From Polynucleobacter sp. UK-FUSCHL-C3 (GTDB lineage Bacteria > Pseudomonadota > Gammaproteobacteria > Burkholderiales > Burkholderiaceae), in contig NZ_CP099959.1 of NCBI RefSeq assembly GCF_040409815.1, positions 1,426,001-1,490,000 of the forward strand: a stretch of DNA of 64,000 bases. Direction: 5' to 3'. Of this stretch, positions 42,439 to 51,778 are shown piece after piece. The number at the start of each line of letters is the position of its first letter. Within the stretch, counting starts at the first letter, position 1. The notes under the pieces were generated by a model. That model was given only the letters and a program-made list of their open reading frames with translations, did not search any database and was not told the DNA's origin. Position numbers and translations under genes: made by a program.

Positions 42439-43925
42439 CGTGTAAAGCGGTCAATCGCCACCCAGTAATGTGCCCGGCTAGCCCCATCGAGAGCAATTCC
42501 ACCGAGCCACACTGGTTTTGATAGGGAATGAGGTAATTCCAAGTGAATGTTCATGGTTTGCATACCAATGAACTCGTGGGCATACACCTCATAACTTTGA
42601 TTGCCAACACGCAGCTTTAGTTGGATCTTGGGATCTTCGATCTCACCTAACTGATCCCAGATATTTTTTTCGGATTGAACGATCGTGTCGTACGAGATGT
42701 ACTGAACAGCGGGTATGGCATAACACTCATCGTGACGGATGAAGTTCACAATCGGCATGCGAATGAGGCTTGATGGACAGCTAATGCGTATACCCTTTTC
42801 CATCACTTCAATGCTGCCAGCAATCGATGCCAGCATGCCACCCACCGCCACCACCTGATCTTCGGTTGGAGTGACTGCATCGAGATCTACAAAAACCATC
42901 GAGCCCTGCTCGACGGCAAAAATACTGGGGCATGGGGGCAAGATGCTGAGGCAGGTTACCAAGGTCTGCGCGATATCAGGGTCTGCATACACTTCATCAA
43001 TTAATAACTCATCGGTCAAGCCCTCAAATCGTTTCTTAAGAGATTGCTGTCCAACGCGTACTAAATCATCTTGCTGATCGCTTAGTAAATGATCGATTTC
43101 ACTGCGGCTCCAGCCTTTGGCTTTTTGAGCGGTCATCCGCACAGCCTGCAAACGATTTAAGCTGGTACGCCGATTAAAGGTGTATTGCGCATGGTGATCA
43201 ATAAACTCAGTAGCAACTGTTTTATCAAGCGAACTCATATCGTTGATCTCCGTCGGACTCACTGGGGTATTGAATGCCGTGTTTAGGGAAGCAATGCTAT
43301 CGCCTGAACTCGTCATTGGATTTAAAAAAGGTTTGAAGATCGCATCAAGATCCTGAATCGTCTGATCTAAGCGTTTATTAATAATGTCACTTGAGGTGGG
43401 GTAGTCGATGATGGGATCGACCATATTGTTTTGTGCAATGGCGCGATTTTTAAAGGAATCAACCGCGACGTGCACATTACCTAAACTCGCATGCACCTCC
43501 GATAAGGAGTGCGCAATACTCTGCTTATTAAAGCGCAGTAATTGTTTCCAGAAATCTTTTTTCTGTATCTCTAAATGGGTCAGGTCTTGCGTGGTTTGAT
43601 CGCCATCATCCGAGCCGGATGAGACGTTCTCGGTCTCGGCTCGCACAATCTCAACAAGATCATTGATAAGCAAAACCAACTCTTTGCCATTTTTACCATC
43701 TAGCTCGGTTTGCGAACTCGTGGGGCGATGCACTTTTAACTGTTGACCAAGTTCCGTTGCAAAGTTGCTGAGCTCCACCATGCGCGCACCGTCTAGAGCA
43801 TTTGCCAGATCAACGCAATGCATGATGAGGCTATCAAAATTACCAAGATCCTGCGATTGGGCAATCGCCAAGCCCTCCAGGGCTCGGTCGATATCCACCA
43901 GAAATAATGGGCGCTCTTCAGCCAT
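42435..43925 (-). CDS. Divergent CheA-like protein without visible kinase core
   Basis: 496 residues. The C-terminal third reads like the CheA end of an HATPase plus a CheW-type domain: VGGMLASIAGSIEVMEKGI, then a strand set with FIRHDECYAIPAVQYISYD, IQLKLRVGNQSYEVYAHEFI and WLGGIALDGASRAHYWVAID. The N-terminal 60 residues are helical and could be an HPt-like bundle (MHCVDLANALDGAR); the region between has none of the N, G1 or G2 ATP-binding boxes. The ATG at 43925 overlaps the receptor-like gene by 8 bases. Kinase activity is therefore doubtful. Not annotated to a named family with confidence. Confidence 0.6.
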   Translation of the reverse strand: MAEERPLFLVDIDRALEGLAIAQSQDLGNFDSLIMHCVDLANALDGARMVELSNFATELGQQLKVHRPTSSQTELDGKNGKELVLLINDLVEIVRAETENVSSGSDDGDQTTQDLTHLEIQKKDFWKQLLRFNKQSIAHSLSEVHASLGNVHVAVDSFKNRAIAQNNMVDPIIDYPTSSDIINKRLDQTIQDLDAIFKPFLNPMTSSGDSIASLNTAFNTPVSPTEINDMSSLDKTVATEFIDHHAQYTFNRRTSLNRLQAVRMTAQKAKGWSRSEIDHLLSDQQDDLVRVGQQSLKKRFEGLTDELLIDEVYADPDIAQTLVTCLSILPPCPSIFAVEQGSMVFVDLDAVTPTEDQVVAVGGMLASIAGSIEVMEKGIRISCPSSLIRMPIVNFIRHDECYAIPAVQYISYDTIVQSEKNIWDQLGEIEDPKIQLKLRVGNQSYEVYAHEFIGMQTMNIHLELPHSLSKPVWLGGIALDGASRAHYWVAIDRFTR

Positions 43926-45831
43926 GGTGATCAATCCACTTCTTTAGCTCCGATACAGACTCGCCTAAATGCTCTAACTCTTTTTTCCACTCATCGGCCG
44001 ATTGCATGACCCGATTGGCATCTTGCTCAAAGATTTGTAAAGAGCCTGAGCTGGAGATGGCTGAGTGGGTTTTGCGCATCCGCTGATCTAATTGATCATG
44101 CAGTTCTTTGACAAGGCCCTCGGTCTGGGTCACCGTCGACTCCACTTCCTCGATTAAGCCATTAAGTTTTTCAGTCTCGGCCGCTAATTGCTTACCCGAG
44201 TGATTGTCAAGAATGGCTAAGTAAAGACGAATCCCCTGCTGCTTTAAGGCAGCAAACGCTTCTTGAATCTGCTCAGGCACTTCAATCGCTTCAATGCCTG
44301 AATCCGTTTCTAGCTCTGGTGGGTGACCTACTTCGCTAGCTTGGCGACTTAGCATAGCAATCGACTGTCTTAGCTTAATGCCTAACTCATTGACCATATG
44401 AAAACGTTCGCTTAGGCCATCGAGCTCTTTATGCAACTCTTCTTTAAAGGCTTGATGACGCTTTGAAGACAAACGCTCCGCCTTACGATCGACTTGATTA
44501 TTAGTCCAGCGCTGAACTAGGGGTGATTTAGGTGTGCTGTCGGTATAGACCAACATCTTCTTAAAGCGACTCACTAGAAATGCACTCAGTAATGCTAAGA
44601 GTGAAGACACTACGCTAATGAGTAATAAGATCGATGGCAGGTTACCGTAGGCTTCATTGAGAGCGGGAGGCTGTAAGCCGCTCTTTTGAGCTGCAAGCCG
44701 AATATTTTTGGGATCTGCAGTAATCGTGCGCACTGCGATCACTTGCTTATTAAAGTCTTGCAAAGCCCGCAGACTCGGCTGAGCCCTGGTTTGCCAAATG
44801 GTGGCTCGCAACTTGGTCGTTAACTCAATGGCTTTGGGGTTTGGCTTTGCACCAGGCGCCGGTTTAAGAACAGCGGCATCCAATAAATTGCGCTGATCAA
44901 TCGTCTCAGCAAGCGTTTTGTTTAATTCCGCAATGATTGCAGCGTCGGTCAAATTAATATGCCACGCCTTACTCGCTTTAATGAATGCATCGGCGCTCAT
45001 GGCCATCTTGTAGAGCGGAGAATCTTCAGGAGTCTTAGCAGGATCCAATAGGCCCGCAGGCGCTACAAAGGGAACTAAGATTTGGGCTAAGAGTTTAATG
45101 TTGTTGAGCTCAATCTCTTGGTTCGTTAGACTTGTGATGGAGCTGTCCACTTTCGCAGCCACTGCAATCACATCGCTAGCATTCTGCAGCACCGGAATGC
45201 TCTTAGGATCAGGAACTACAGTAATGGCTTCTTTGGGGGAAGGATTTAAGACTTCTTCCAATGAACTAAATAAAGAATGCGCTAAGCCGTCGAGCGCACC
45301 AAAGAACGAGTCTGATCTTTGCAAAGGCGTCACATCCACTTCTTTTACTGTCTCCTTTGGGGTCTCCTTTGGAGCTTCCTTAGCCAGATCCTTGGTGGCG
45401 TCTTTGCTAGCATCCTTCTGAGCTTCCTTAGTAGGGGCAACTGGCTTGGGTGCTTCTCGGGTCTTATTAATGACCTGAACTTGATCTAAGAATTGCTTGA
45501 GATCTTTATCGGATTTTTTTAGACTTGCAAACCATGCGGTATCAAAGGGATGGGGCCGGTTAATTTGATCAGCGAGATCCTTCAACACAAAAGGGAGTTT
45601 GATGGCAATCGCTTGCTCAACCGAGATCTCATTGGCATACCGATCTTCATTGATCCAGTGACGCTCTGCTAAAAATGCCGCCATTCCGGTGAGGATGGAA
45701 ATAATCAGAAATACGAAACTCAGAATGGGCCAGGCGTGCGCAGGTTTTGGGGAAACAAAAACCGTATCTTTGACACTATCGTCTTGGCTTGTTTTAGCCT
45801 TTGTATTGGTATTTTCCATTTGACTATCCAC
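43918..45831 (-). CDS. Two-TM receptor-like protein (divergent chemoreceptor-like)
   Basis: 637 residues: TM1 about 33-54 (WPILSFVFLIISILTGMAAF), a long periplasmic helical part with a Lys/Pro/Glu-rich tract (TKEAQKDASKDATKDLAKEA), TM2 about 405-428 (LPSILLLISVVSSLLALLSA), then a 200-residue cytoplasmic coiled coil. The overall plan is that of a chemoreceptor, but the conserved MCP hairpin tip is absent. Start is a GTG at 45831; an ATG four codons in is an alternative. Sits between the CheW-like and CheA-like genes. Confidence 0.6.
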   Translation of the reverse strand: MDSQMENTNTKAKTSQDDSVKDTVFVSPKPAHAWPILSFVFLIISILTGMAAFLAERHWINEDRYANEISVEQAIAIKLPFVLKDLADQINRPHPFDTAWFASLKKSDKDLKQFLDQVQVINKTREAPKPVAPTKEAQKDASKDATKDLAKEAPKETPKETVKEVDVTPLQRSDSFFGALDGLAHSLFSSLEEVLNPSPKEAITVVPDPKSIPVLQNASDVIAVAAKVDSSITSLTNQEIELNNIKLLAQILVPFVAPAGLLDPAKTPEDSPLYKMAMSADAFIKASKAWHINLTDAAIIAELNKTLAETIDQRNLLDAAVLKPAPGAKPNPKAIELTTKLRATIWQTRAQPSLRALQDFNKQVIAVRTITADPKNIRLAAQKSGLQPPALNEAYGNLPSILLLISVVSSLLALLSAFLVSRFKKMLVYTDSTPKSPLVQRWTNNQVDRKAERLSSKRHQAFKEELHKELDGLSERFHMVNELGIKLRQSIAMLSRQASEVGHPPELETDSGIEAIEVPEQIQEAFAALKQQGIRLYLAILDNHSGKQLAAETEKLNGLIEEVESTVTQTEGLVKELHDQLDQRMRKTHSAISSSGSLQIFEQDANRVMQSADEWKKELEHLGESVSELKKWIDHHG

Positions 45832-45835
45832 GCTC

Positions 45836-46240
45836 TTAATTTGTCAGTACTTTAACGATCAAGTAATCTAAACCACCATAGTGAACCGAACTTGCATCCT
45901 CGTTTAAGGCCACATGAAAAGGCCCAGCAATTTTGTGGGCCCTAAACCCCGGACCCATTCGACCGCGTTCCTTCAAAACAATGACCCAACTCGGATCTTC
46001 ACAATCTCGACTCCAAGCGCCTTGCGAAAGCTTGGCATGCATTGGCTTTAGTAATGCGTGATGGGGCTTTAAATAAACTGGCTCCCCTTCATGCACCACA
46101 ATTCCGTCTAGGCGTAAGGCATTGGCAGATTGCAGGGGCTGTTTGCAGATAAAGCTTGCATAAATTTGCCGTGCAGAGATAGCGCAATGCTGTCCATTGA
46201 TCTCAACGCCAAGCCAGTACTCTGAAAGCGGTGTGCTCAT
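45836..46240 (-). CDS. CheW/PilI-like coupling protein
   Basis: 134 residues with the strand pattern of CheW: YWLGVEINGQHCAISARQI, LDGIVVHEGEPVYLKPHHAL, WVIVLKERGRMGPGFRAHKI, AGPFHV. No other domain. Overlaps the PDZ gene by 4 bases and lies 4 bases before the receptor-like gene, so the three (CheW-like, receptor-like, CheA-like) appear co-translated. Confidence 0.6.
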   Translation of the reverse strand: MSTPLSEYWLGVEINGQHCAISARQIYASFICKQPLQSANALRLDGIVVHEGEPVYLKPHHALLKPMHAKLSQGAWSRDCEDPSWVIVLKERGRMGPGFRAHKIAGPFHVALNEDASSVHYGGLDYLIVKVLTN

Positions 46241-47271
46241 GCTGAACTTTTCTGCCTAGAAGACCTACTATATAGATAAGATAACAGAGCGATCCCAAAC
46301 AACAACAGTGCTGCCACAAAACCGCTTGCTGCATCCCCTAAACCACTCAAAATATCGATCACTTTATTCTCTAAGATACGGCGTTGGCTAAAGTAATCCT
46401 CCAGACTCTCGGTCCAGCGTTTGTGCTGCCAGGCAATCAAATCACTTGATTTAACCCGGATTGGTTTCGCGCTATTTAAGTCGACAATGTCTTTACCCAA
46501 ATTACTTAATTGTTGAGCCATTTGCATCAGGTTATTCGCTGCGTCGGCTCGCCAGTCTGCTGGAATCGCGCTCATAAAATCAGCCTTGTATTGCTCAGCC
46601 AGTTTTTTGGCATCTTGCTCCGTAATATAGATCACGTCTTGTGGCAAAGCGAACTTGATACCGGTGTTGTTACCCGAGAAAATCATGCCCTTTGAGCCGC
46701 GTATAAATAAATTGAGTTCCCTCTTGTCGCGCGACACTCGCATTGCTAGCTCGGAGACAGGCTTCTCGCTCAAGGCACTATAAAAACCCATGACCGATTC
46801 AAGCTTAGTCTCGCCAACCGAAATAATGATGTCACCCTGCTTCACCCCGGAGAGCTCCGCAAAAGAGCCTGGCTCGAGCGCAGCAACGACCGGTTTAATA
46901 ATCTGCAAACTGGGCCGAGATAGTTTATTTTCGTAATCGGCAAAAAACTCAAATGTTTTCTGCACCGCAGGATCTAGCTCAAGACGCTGATCGCCTACAG
47001 GAGCTGGTCCCTTCACAGGTTCAGGAGCAGGCGTCTTTTCGGTCAAGTTATTGGGTGGACGCTTACTAATTTTTTTCATGAGCAGCTCATAACGCTGTGG
47101 TCCCACAAAATCTGCAAAGCGGGGTTGCTTGACCGTCAAGTTCTTAAAGTTGACGGCTGCCTCGGTTAAATCACCCGCTGCATTAAATAAGACGCCAAGC
47201 GCAAGGACCAGCAAGACACTGGCAAAACCCAAAAACCAAACATGGATAGACCGCTTCGATTCGTTAGGCAT
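46237..47271 (-). CDS. Membrane-anchored PDZ-domain protein
   Basis: 344 residues. N-terminal TM (VWFLGFASVLLVLALGVLF), a periplasmic PDZ domain (about 125-205: VVAALEPGSFAELSGVKQGD, IIISVGE) and a C-terminal TM (about 318-337: GFVAALLLFGIALLSYLYS). No protease residues, so a peptide-binding scaffold rather than an enzyme. Upstream gene of the chemosensory-like trio, coupled by a 4-base overlap. Confidence 0.6.
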   Translation of the reverse strand: MPNESKRSIHVWFLGFASVLLVLALGVLFNAAGDLTEAAVNFKNLTVKQPRFADFVGPQRYELLMKKISKRPPNNLTEKTPAPEPVKGPAPVGDQRLELDPAVQKTFEFFADYENKLSRPSLQIIKPVVAALEPGSFAELSGVKQGDIIISVGETKLESVMGFYSALSEKPVSELAMRVSRDKRELNLFIRGSKGMIFSGNNTGIKFALPQDVIYITEQDAKKLAEQYKADFMSAIPADWRADAANNLMQMAQQLSNLGKDIVDLNSAKPIRVKSSDLIAWQHKRWTESLEDYFSQRRILENKVIDILSGLGDAASGFVAALLLFGIALLSYLYSRSSRQKSSA

Positions 47272-47289
47272 ACGTGGGCTAATCTTTAC

Positions 47290-48081
47290 TTATTTTTTTC
47301 GAATCGCTTGATTCAGAATAAAACGACTCTTAAGGGTCTCGACTTCTCGATGTTCAGCTAATAGCTGTACCTCTGTTTTGCGTTTATCCATCAATAAACG
47401 ACAGCTAGCAAGATCATCAATCCAATCGCCCGAGCGCATCTCAATAACGGCTTTTTCGAGGATCTCGCGACCTGTTGATTCATTAGCCTTTACTCGTGCT
47501 ACCAATAACTTCACATCGTCCGTGTCTTTTAGAGTTAGTTCTACAAAATAGGTTCTAGCAAAACGATGATGAATCGCAGTTAATAAATACTGATGCTCTT
47601 GCAAGGTAAAGCGGATGAGGATGCCATCTTCCGCCACAATGGGCTCTACCGATAAATCGGTAATGCCTGCCTGACGATGCCACTCTAAATCGGTTTCTTG
47701 TGCCTCGGGGGACTTTTTAGGAAAGGCTCGGGTCTCAAAATAAATTTGGTACAGGGTCTCTGGAAAATGCTTCTCAACCGCCAGATTTTTGAGGACCTCA
47801 GCAGTCGATGTGATTCTGAGGCGCTCGGCCATTAGATCCAACTTCATGCTGGTAATTTTTTGGTTAATTACATCTTCAAGCTGATGCGTTTTTTGTAAGC
47901 TACCAAGGAGCACGGGCTCCAATTTTGCTTTTTCACTCTCTTCGGGTGAGACCGGTTTTGGTTCTTCTTTTTTCTTGGTTAGCAAATCCCTTAAAAAAAT
48001 GATTGTGACAAAGCAAAAAAGGGTGGCACAAACCACCACAATCCACTTTCCCACGGTCATATTTTGAAAGAATGCCAACAT
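47290..48081 (-). CDS. Single-TM hypothetical protein
   Basis: Not recognised. N-terminal TM (WIVVVCATLFCFVTIIFLRD), a Lys/Glu-rich linker, a coiled region and a C-terminal alpha/beta part (ILIRFTLQEHQYLLTAIHHR; TYFVELTLKDTDDVKLL). First gene of the operon-like run that ends with flgA-flgM-flgN, 18 bases before the PDZ gene. A link to the flagellum is by position only. Confidence 0.55.
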   Translation of the reverse strand: MLAFFQNMTVGKWIVVVCATLFCFVTIIFLRDLLTKKKEEPKPVSPEESEKAKLEPVLLGSLQKTHQLEDVINQKITSMKLDLMAERLRITSTAEVLKNLAVEKHFPETLYQIYFETRAFPKKSPEAQETDLEWHRQAGITDLSVEPIVAEDGILIRFTLQEHQYLLTAIHHRFARTYFVELTLKDTDDVKLLVARVKANESTGREILEKAVIEMRSGDWIDDLASCRLLMDKRKTEVQLLAEHREVETLKSRFILNQAIRKK

Positions 48082-48193
48082 ATATTCACTACCAAAACCT
48101 TTAGTTTAACGAATGCCCAGTGCATTATCCATGCTCCATTGCCCTATTCTAGACTGCCCATTTAAGAGCGGCTAAAGGCCTGGCAATGCCCGC

Positions 48194-49426
48194 CTAGTCT
48201 TTTGTAAATGGCTCCTGATAAAGGGGGCAGGCAATGGCTTGAAGTTTCGCTTGTAGATTCTCAAGAGCGCCCTGCTGGGAGGCTGGCAATAACGCCATGG
48301 GGGCCTGGCCTAATTCTTGGGCAACCGCCAAGATTGCACGGATTTGGGTCGCTGCCTTTGGCTCGTGCGTCAGTTGCTCACACAAACTAGCAGCCATCTT
48401 GACGCGATCAAAGGAGTATTCACTTTGGCTATGCAAGCGAGATTGCGCTCGACCATAGTGATCCAAGCAAAGAGAATAGTGAGACGCTCTAATCTTGGTC
48501 AATAAATCCCCCAATAAGGCAGCGCTTTGGGAGAGCCAATGCTCATCAATTTCAAGGCAGATTGTCTTGGGGTCAAGACGATGCGCCCCCACAAACTCGT
48601 GCAGGCTTTGTAAACATTCTTGGCTAAAGCGCGGGTGATTGATGGCTAGTGACAAGGGAAGGTCAATCGACAGCGAAAACGAATTTTTTTCATCGCCTAA
48701 ATCACTTTGATAGCGCTCCTTTAGGCTCTCTAAATAGGTAAACCACTGATCTAAACGGCTGAGATGATGGGGCAATAAAATCTCTGCTCCGATCACTTGA
48801 CCCTGCGCATCTTTTTGCAGTGCGTATTGTTGTTTACTAGCAATGGGGTCCGGTGCAATAGAGGGTGCGTGCTCTACCTCATGCATCACCAGTGTATTAC
48901 CCCCTTGTAACTTCGCCTCTCTTAACGCAGCGTCTGCTTTTGCAATCCAGGCATCTAGGCTTTGCGTACTGGGTAAATAAATGGGGCAGCAGCCCATGCT
49001 CGTGGTGATTGAATACTGCGTTTGATCAATGAGGAAGGGTTTTTGCATTTGCTCCAGTAATCGCTCGCAGATCACACGCCCTTGGGATGTAAGCGATTCT
49101 GGGTTAAGCCCTCGCAATATGAGTACAAATTCATCGCCTCCAAAACGGGCAATGACATCATCGGCTCGCAAAACCGATAGCAAGCGTTGGGAGAACGCAG
49201 CTAGCAACGTATCGCCAAAGGCATGCCCTGTTTGGTTGGCTTGCTTAAAGTGATCGATATCGATAAAGCAAAATAGAGCCGCACCTTCTAAGGTACTTAG
49301 TAGCTCAGGAATACGCTGCTCTAGAAAACGTCGATTCGGCAACTTACACAGCGGGTCAACAAAAACGAGCTGCTCAATTTCGTGTGGACTTAGCGAATCA
49401 AGCTTGAGTTGAGTGGCCTCAGCCAT
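48194..49426 (-). CDS. GGDEF-EAL protein with intact GGDEF and degenerate EAL
   Basis: 410 residues, soluble. The GGDEF domain keeps FIDIDHFK and RFGGDEFVLIL and looks capable of cyclic-di-GMP synthesis. The EAL-like half has EILLPHHL where EALLRW is expected, EIDEHW and DHYGRAQSRLHSQ instead of DDFGTGYSSL, so phosphodiesterase activity is unlikely. The ATG at 49426 is preferred over the upstream GTG. Follows ycgR by 14 bases. Confidence 0.85.
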   Translation of the reverse strand: MAEATQLKLDSLSPHEIEQLVFVDPLCKLPNRRFLEQRIPELLSTLEGAALFCFIDIDHFKQANQTGHAFGDTLLAAFSQRLLSVLRADDVIARFGGDEFVLILRGLNPESLTSQGRVICERLLEQMQKPFLIDQTQYSITTSMGCCPIYLPSTQSLDAWIAKADAALREAKLQGGNTLVMHEVEHAPSIAPDPIASKQQYALQKDAQGQVIGAEILLPHHLSRLDQWFTYLESLKERYQSDLGDEKNSFSLSIDLPLSLAINHPRFSQECLQSLHEFVGAHRLDPKTICLEIDEHWLSQSAALLGDLLTKIRASHYSLCLDHYGRAQSRLHSQSEYSFDRVKMAASLCEQLTHEPKAATQIRAILAVAQELGQAPMALLPASQQGALENLQAKLQAIACPLYQEPFTKD

Positions 49427-49440
49427 GATTTGAATCGAAC

Positions 49441-50193
49441 TTAATCGTACCAAGAGGCGCCGAGGTACCAGCGATTTAGTTTTGAGGTAACCCGAGCGTT
49501 CTCAATCGCACTGCGGGTGCTTTCCATCTCTTTCAAGACGCGGGCATTCGGTTCGTACAGCTCACAGCCAACGCGCACTCTATCCATCGCCACACCTGGA
49601 CGATTGTTTTTGATGACTAAATCAATCGGGCCCGAACGCGATTTCAGGCGCTCGAAGAAACCGCCGTGCCAATATCGGCCAATGTCTACTTGCGTTGCAT
49701 CCAAACGAATATCTAATAGAATACCGCGTGCGCTTATATCAACTACTTTAGTCAATAACTCCTGACCTGCGCCCAAACTTAAAACGAAATAAAGGTCCTC
49801 GTCCATGGGTCCAAGCGTTCTAAATTCTTTACGTCGCTGAATCAAGATCAAGTCCGTAGGGATGGAGCCAATCAATTCCTCTTTTTCGTTGATCTTTAAA
49901 ATATGGGTAATAAACTGCATCTTGCCATTGGGGCCACAGAAGACTGCAACCTGGTCTTTGCCAATCAGCTCTGCTGCACTACCCCCGTGTAACTTAAATA
50001 TCACACCATGTGCCGGATCGGCGCGTAGTATCTCCACGGGCACTCCAGCTCCAATTTCTCCAAGCGGATAAAGTCCTCCTAGGGGTTGGCGCTCTGACTC
50101 CCGCTCAATAGTCTTCATCACAAAGCGGGGCTCAACCTTCCAGCTAGGTTCAATAACAGATAGGGTCTCTGGGGGGCTGATCGTAAATTTCAT
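49441..50193 (-). CDS. ycgR: YcgR-type flagellar brake protein (PilZ domain)
   Basis: Binds cyclic-di-GMP and slows the motor in enteric bacteria. N-terminal YcgR domain (about 40-125) followed by PilZ with the ligand motifs QRRKEFR and DISARGILLDIRL. 250 residues. Paired with the GGDEF-EAL gene downstream, which could supply its ligand. Confidence 0.88.
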   Translation of the reverse strand: MKFTISPPETLSVIEPSWKVEPRFVMKTIERESERQPLGGLYPLGEIGAGVPVEILRADPAHGVIFKLHGGSAAELIGKDQVAVFCGPNGKMQFITHILKINEKEELIGSIPTDLILIQRRKEFRTLGPMDEDLYFVLSLGAGQELLTKVVDISARGILLDIRLDATQVDIGRYWHGGFFERLKSRSGPIDLVIKNNRPGVAMDRVRVGCELYEPNARVLKEMESTRSAIENARVTSKLNRWYLGASWYD

Positions 50194-50221
50194 ATTTTTA
50201 ACTTAATAACAGTACCCCGTA

Positions 50222-50689
50222 TTATGAACACACTAGGCCTTTAATGATTTCCATGGGTGAGCCTTCTGGTACGTCTCGTTCCTTCAGATCAAATCCTGAG
50301 TCGGTCTGTAATACTGGTTTTCCCAAGGCATTTGCTTGGGCATATTTGATCAAGGCTAAGGTAGAAAACCGATTTTTGCGGCAGTCAAATAGAACGTTAC
50401 GACGCGTTGACAAGACGGTGAGCGGTGCCTGGCTCGGATCTTGATAAAAATTAGTGAGAACCCAGACCTTTTTCCAATCGGGGGGTAAATTTTTGATCGA
50501 GCTTTGGTAAATATAAATACTGTGGGATTTGGTATCCAAAATTGGCTTTAGATCGGTCATCAAGGGCTGGGCGTGTGCGACCCCAACCCAACTCACGAAG
50601 CTGCAGACAATTCCGAGCAAAGCAAAACCCAAGCCTAGAGTAGTAGTCTGATGATTTTTTGGAAGGATGTGTATTTTTTTGAATAACAT
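50222..50689 (-). CDS. Exported small protein, surface-adhesin E-like
   Basis: 155 residues. A signal peptide (LLGIVCSFVSWVGVAHA) is followed by a compact domain (SIYIYQSSIKNLPPDWKKVW, VLFDCRKNRFSTLALIKYA) of a type I associate with the adhesin-E-like family; that match is from memory. Two cysteines remain in the mature part. Orientation as ycgR but no clear functional link. Confidence 0.45.
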   Translation of the reverse strand: MLFKKIHILPKNHQTTTLGLGFALLGIVCSFVSWVGVAHAQPLMTDLKPILDTKSHSIYIYQSSIKNLPPDWKKVWVLTNFYQDPSQAPLTVLSTRRNVLFDCRKNRFSTLALIKYAQANALGKPVLQTDSGFDLKERDVPEGSPMEIIKGLVCS

Positions 50690-50782
50690 ACAATAGTCTT
50701 TAATCGCCTTACTGGCACCGTTTACTAAATTTGGTATGGCGCCCAGACGGTATATAGCTTAAGGGAATTATAAGTTCAACGA

Positions 50783-51163
50783 ATGAAACCCGAACATTTT
50801 TCCAGGCACGAGCAGTACCTGCATACGGCCAAACAGATCGAATCTGCTCATCGCTCCTACCTTGAAGCACTGCGTGCCATTGAGGAGGAAAAGGATGAGG
50901 CAGTGATTTACTCCCATGTTAAAAAGGCGAACGCTGCGATTGAATCAGCATTCCCTGAAAAATTTAGTCCTCCTGCAAGACCCATGAGCATTAAAGCCGA
51001 TGACGAAAAAAAGGGTAAGCACCTCTTTCTCATTCTCGCCGTTGCATTGGGCATTGTTGGTGTTTTGCTATTTTTGACCCTTTTTGGGCCAACCGGCGAT
51101 ATGACCAAATCTTGGAATATGGACGATGTTCAAAAGAACTCGATCTATCCTAAGTCCCAGTAA
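50783..51163 (+). CDS. Small single-TM hypothetical protein
   Basis: 126 residues. Helical N-terminal half (HTAKQIESAHRSYLEALRAI), Lys-rich stretch, then one TM (HLFLILAVALGIVGVLLFLT). Not recognised. Alone on the plus strand between divergent and convergent neighbours. Confidence 0.5.
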   Translation: MKPEHFSRHEQYLHTAKQIESAHRSYLEALRAIEEEKDEAVIYSHVKKANAAIESAFPEKFSPPARPMSIKADDEKKGKHLFLILAVALGIVGVLLFLTLFGPTGDMTKSWNMDDVQKNSIYPKSQ

Positions 51164-51194
51164 TTAAAGAGAAATTTAGCTAAATAGCCTATTG

Positions 51195-51440
51195 CTAGAC
51201 TTTTGCAGCCGATCCAGCGTCATCAGCCGGTTTGCTTTGAGAATCCGCAGCAACAGGCGCCTCAGCCGAAGCACTCGCTTGGGTCGCGTCTTGTGCGAGC
51301 GGTGGCGCATCAGAGCAGTTCTTAATCCAATAGCGAGCCGCAGCCACACTGGTTGTATAAAACCTGATCTTGCTCTCTCGCATGACCGTATAAAAGCGTT
51401 GGCTGCGAATGCGTGACTCTGAAATGAAATGGGTTGCCAT
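51195..51440 (-). CDS. Small hypothetical protein
   Basis: 81 residues, not recognised. N-terminus with ESRIRSQRFYTVMRESKIRF, then an Ala/Ser/Asp-rich tail without structure. AGG ribosome site 9 bases before the ATG. Could be a genuine short gene but evidence is limited to length and start. Confidence 0.4.
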   Translation of the reverse strand: MATHFISESRIRSQRFYTVMRESKIRFYTTSVAAARYWIKNCSDAPPLAQDATQASASAEAPVAADSQSKPADDAGSAAKV

Positions 51441-51778
51441 AATTTTTACCTGTTGTGCCCTGGTAAGTTTAGATAACGGCTATATCCTGACCGAATGTTA
51501 GTTGATTGGCAAACTTTTTTATAAATACCATTTAAAACAGTCACTTATAGAATATGTTGTAGTTAGAGAATTTAGTATTGACCGGATCATAAAAGTTAGT
51601 GATCATTCACTTAATATGGATTTTTCATGGTTTTCTGGCAATTTCTGGAGTTGTTTAAGGCAAGCCCAATGTCGTCAATCCACCCCTATTTGAAGATTTT
51701 TAAGTAAGTATTTGATTTGTATCCCAATAATTTTGTAGAATCGAACCATATTTAACTGCCTCCAAAAAGGATTATGAA
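51441..51778. other. Intergenic region before the bactofilin gene
   Basis: 338 bases, AT-rich, no convincing gene. A plus-strand TTGATT (51712-51717), 18 bases, TAGAAT (51736-51741) is a plausible sigma70 promoter about 37 bases before the bactofilin ATG. No flagellar-type box seen. Confidence 0.4.

Noticed and set aside
48090..48190. GG-N10-GC pair upstream of the single-TM protein gene
   Set aside because: Only the invariant dinucleotides match; flanking bases do not fit the consensus.
51502..51693. Plus-strand frame of 63 residues
   Set aside because: AT-rich intergenic sequence, no ribosome site, composition unlike real genes.
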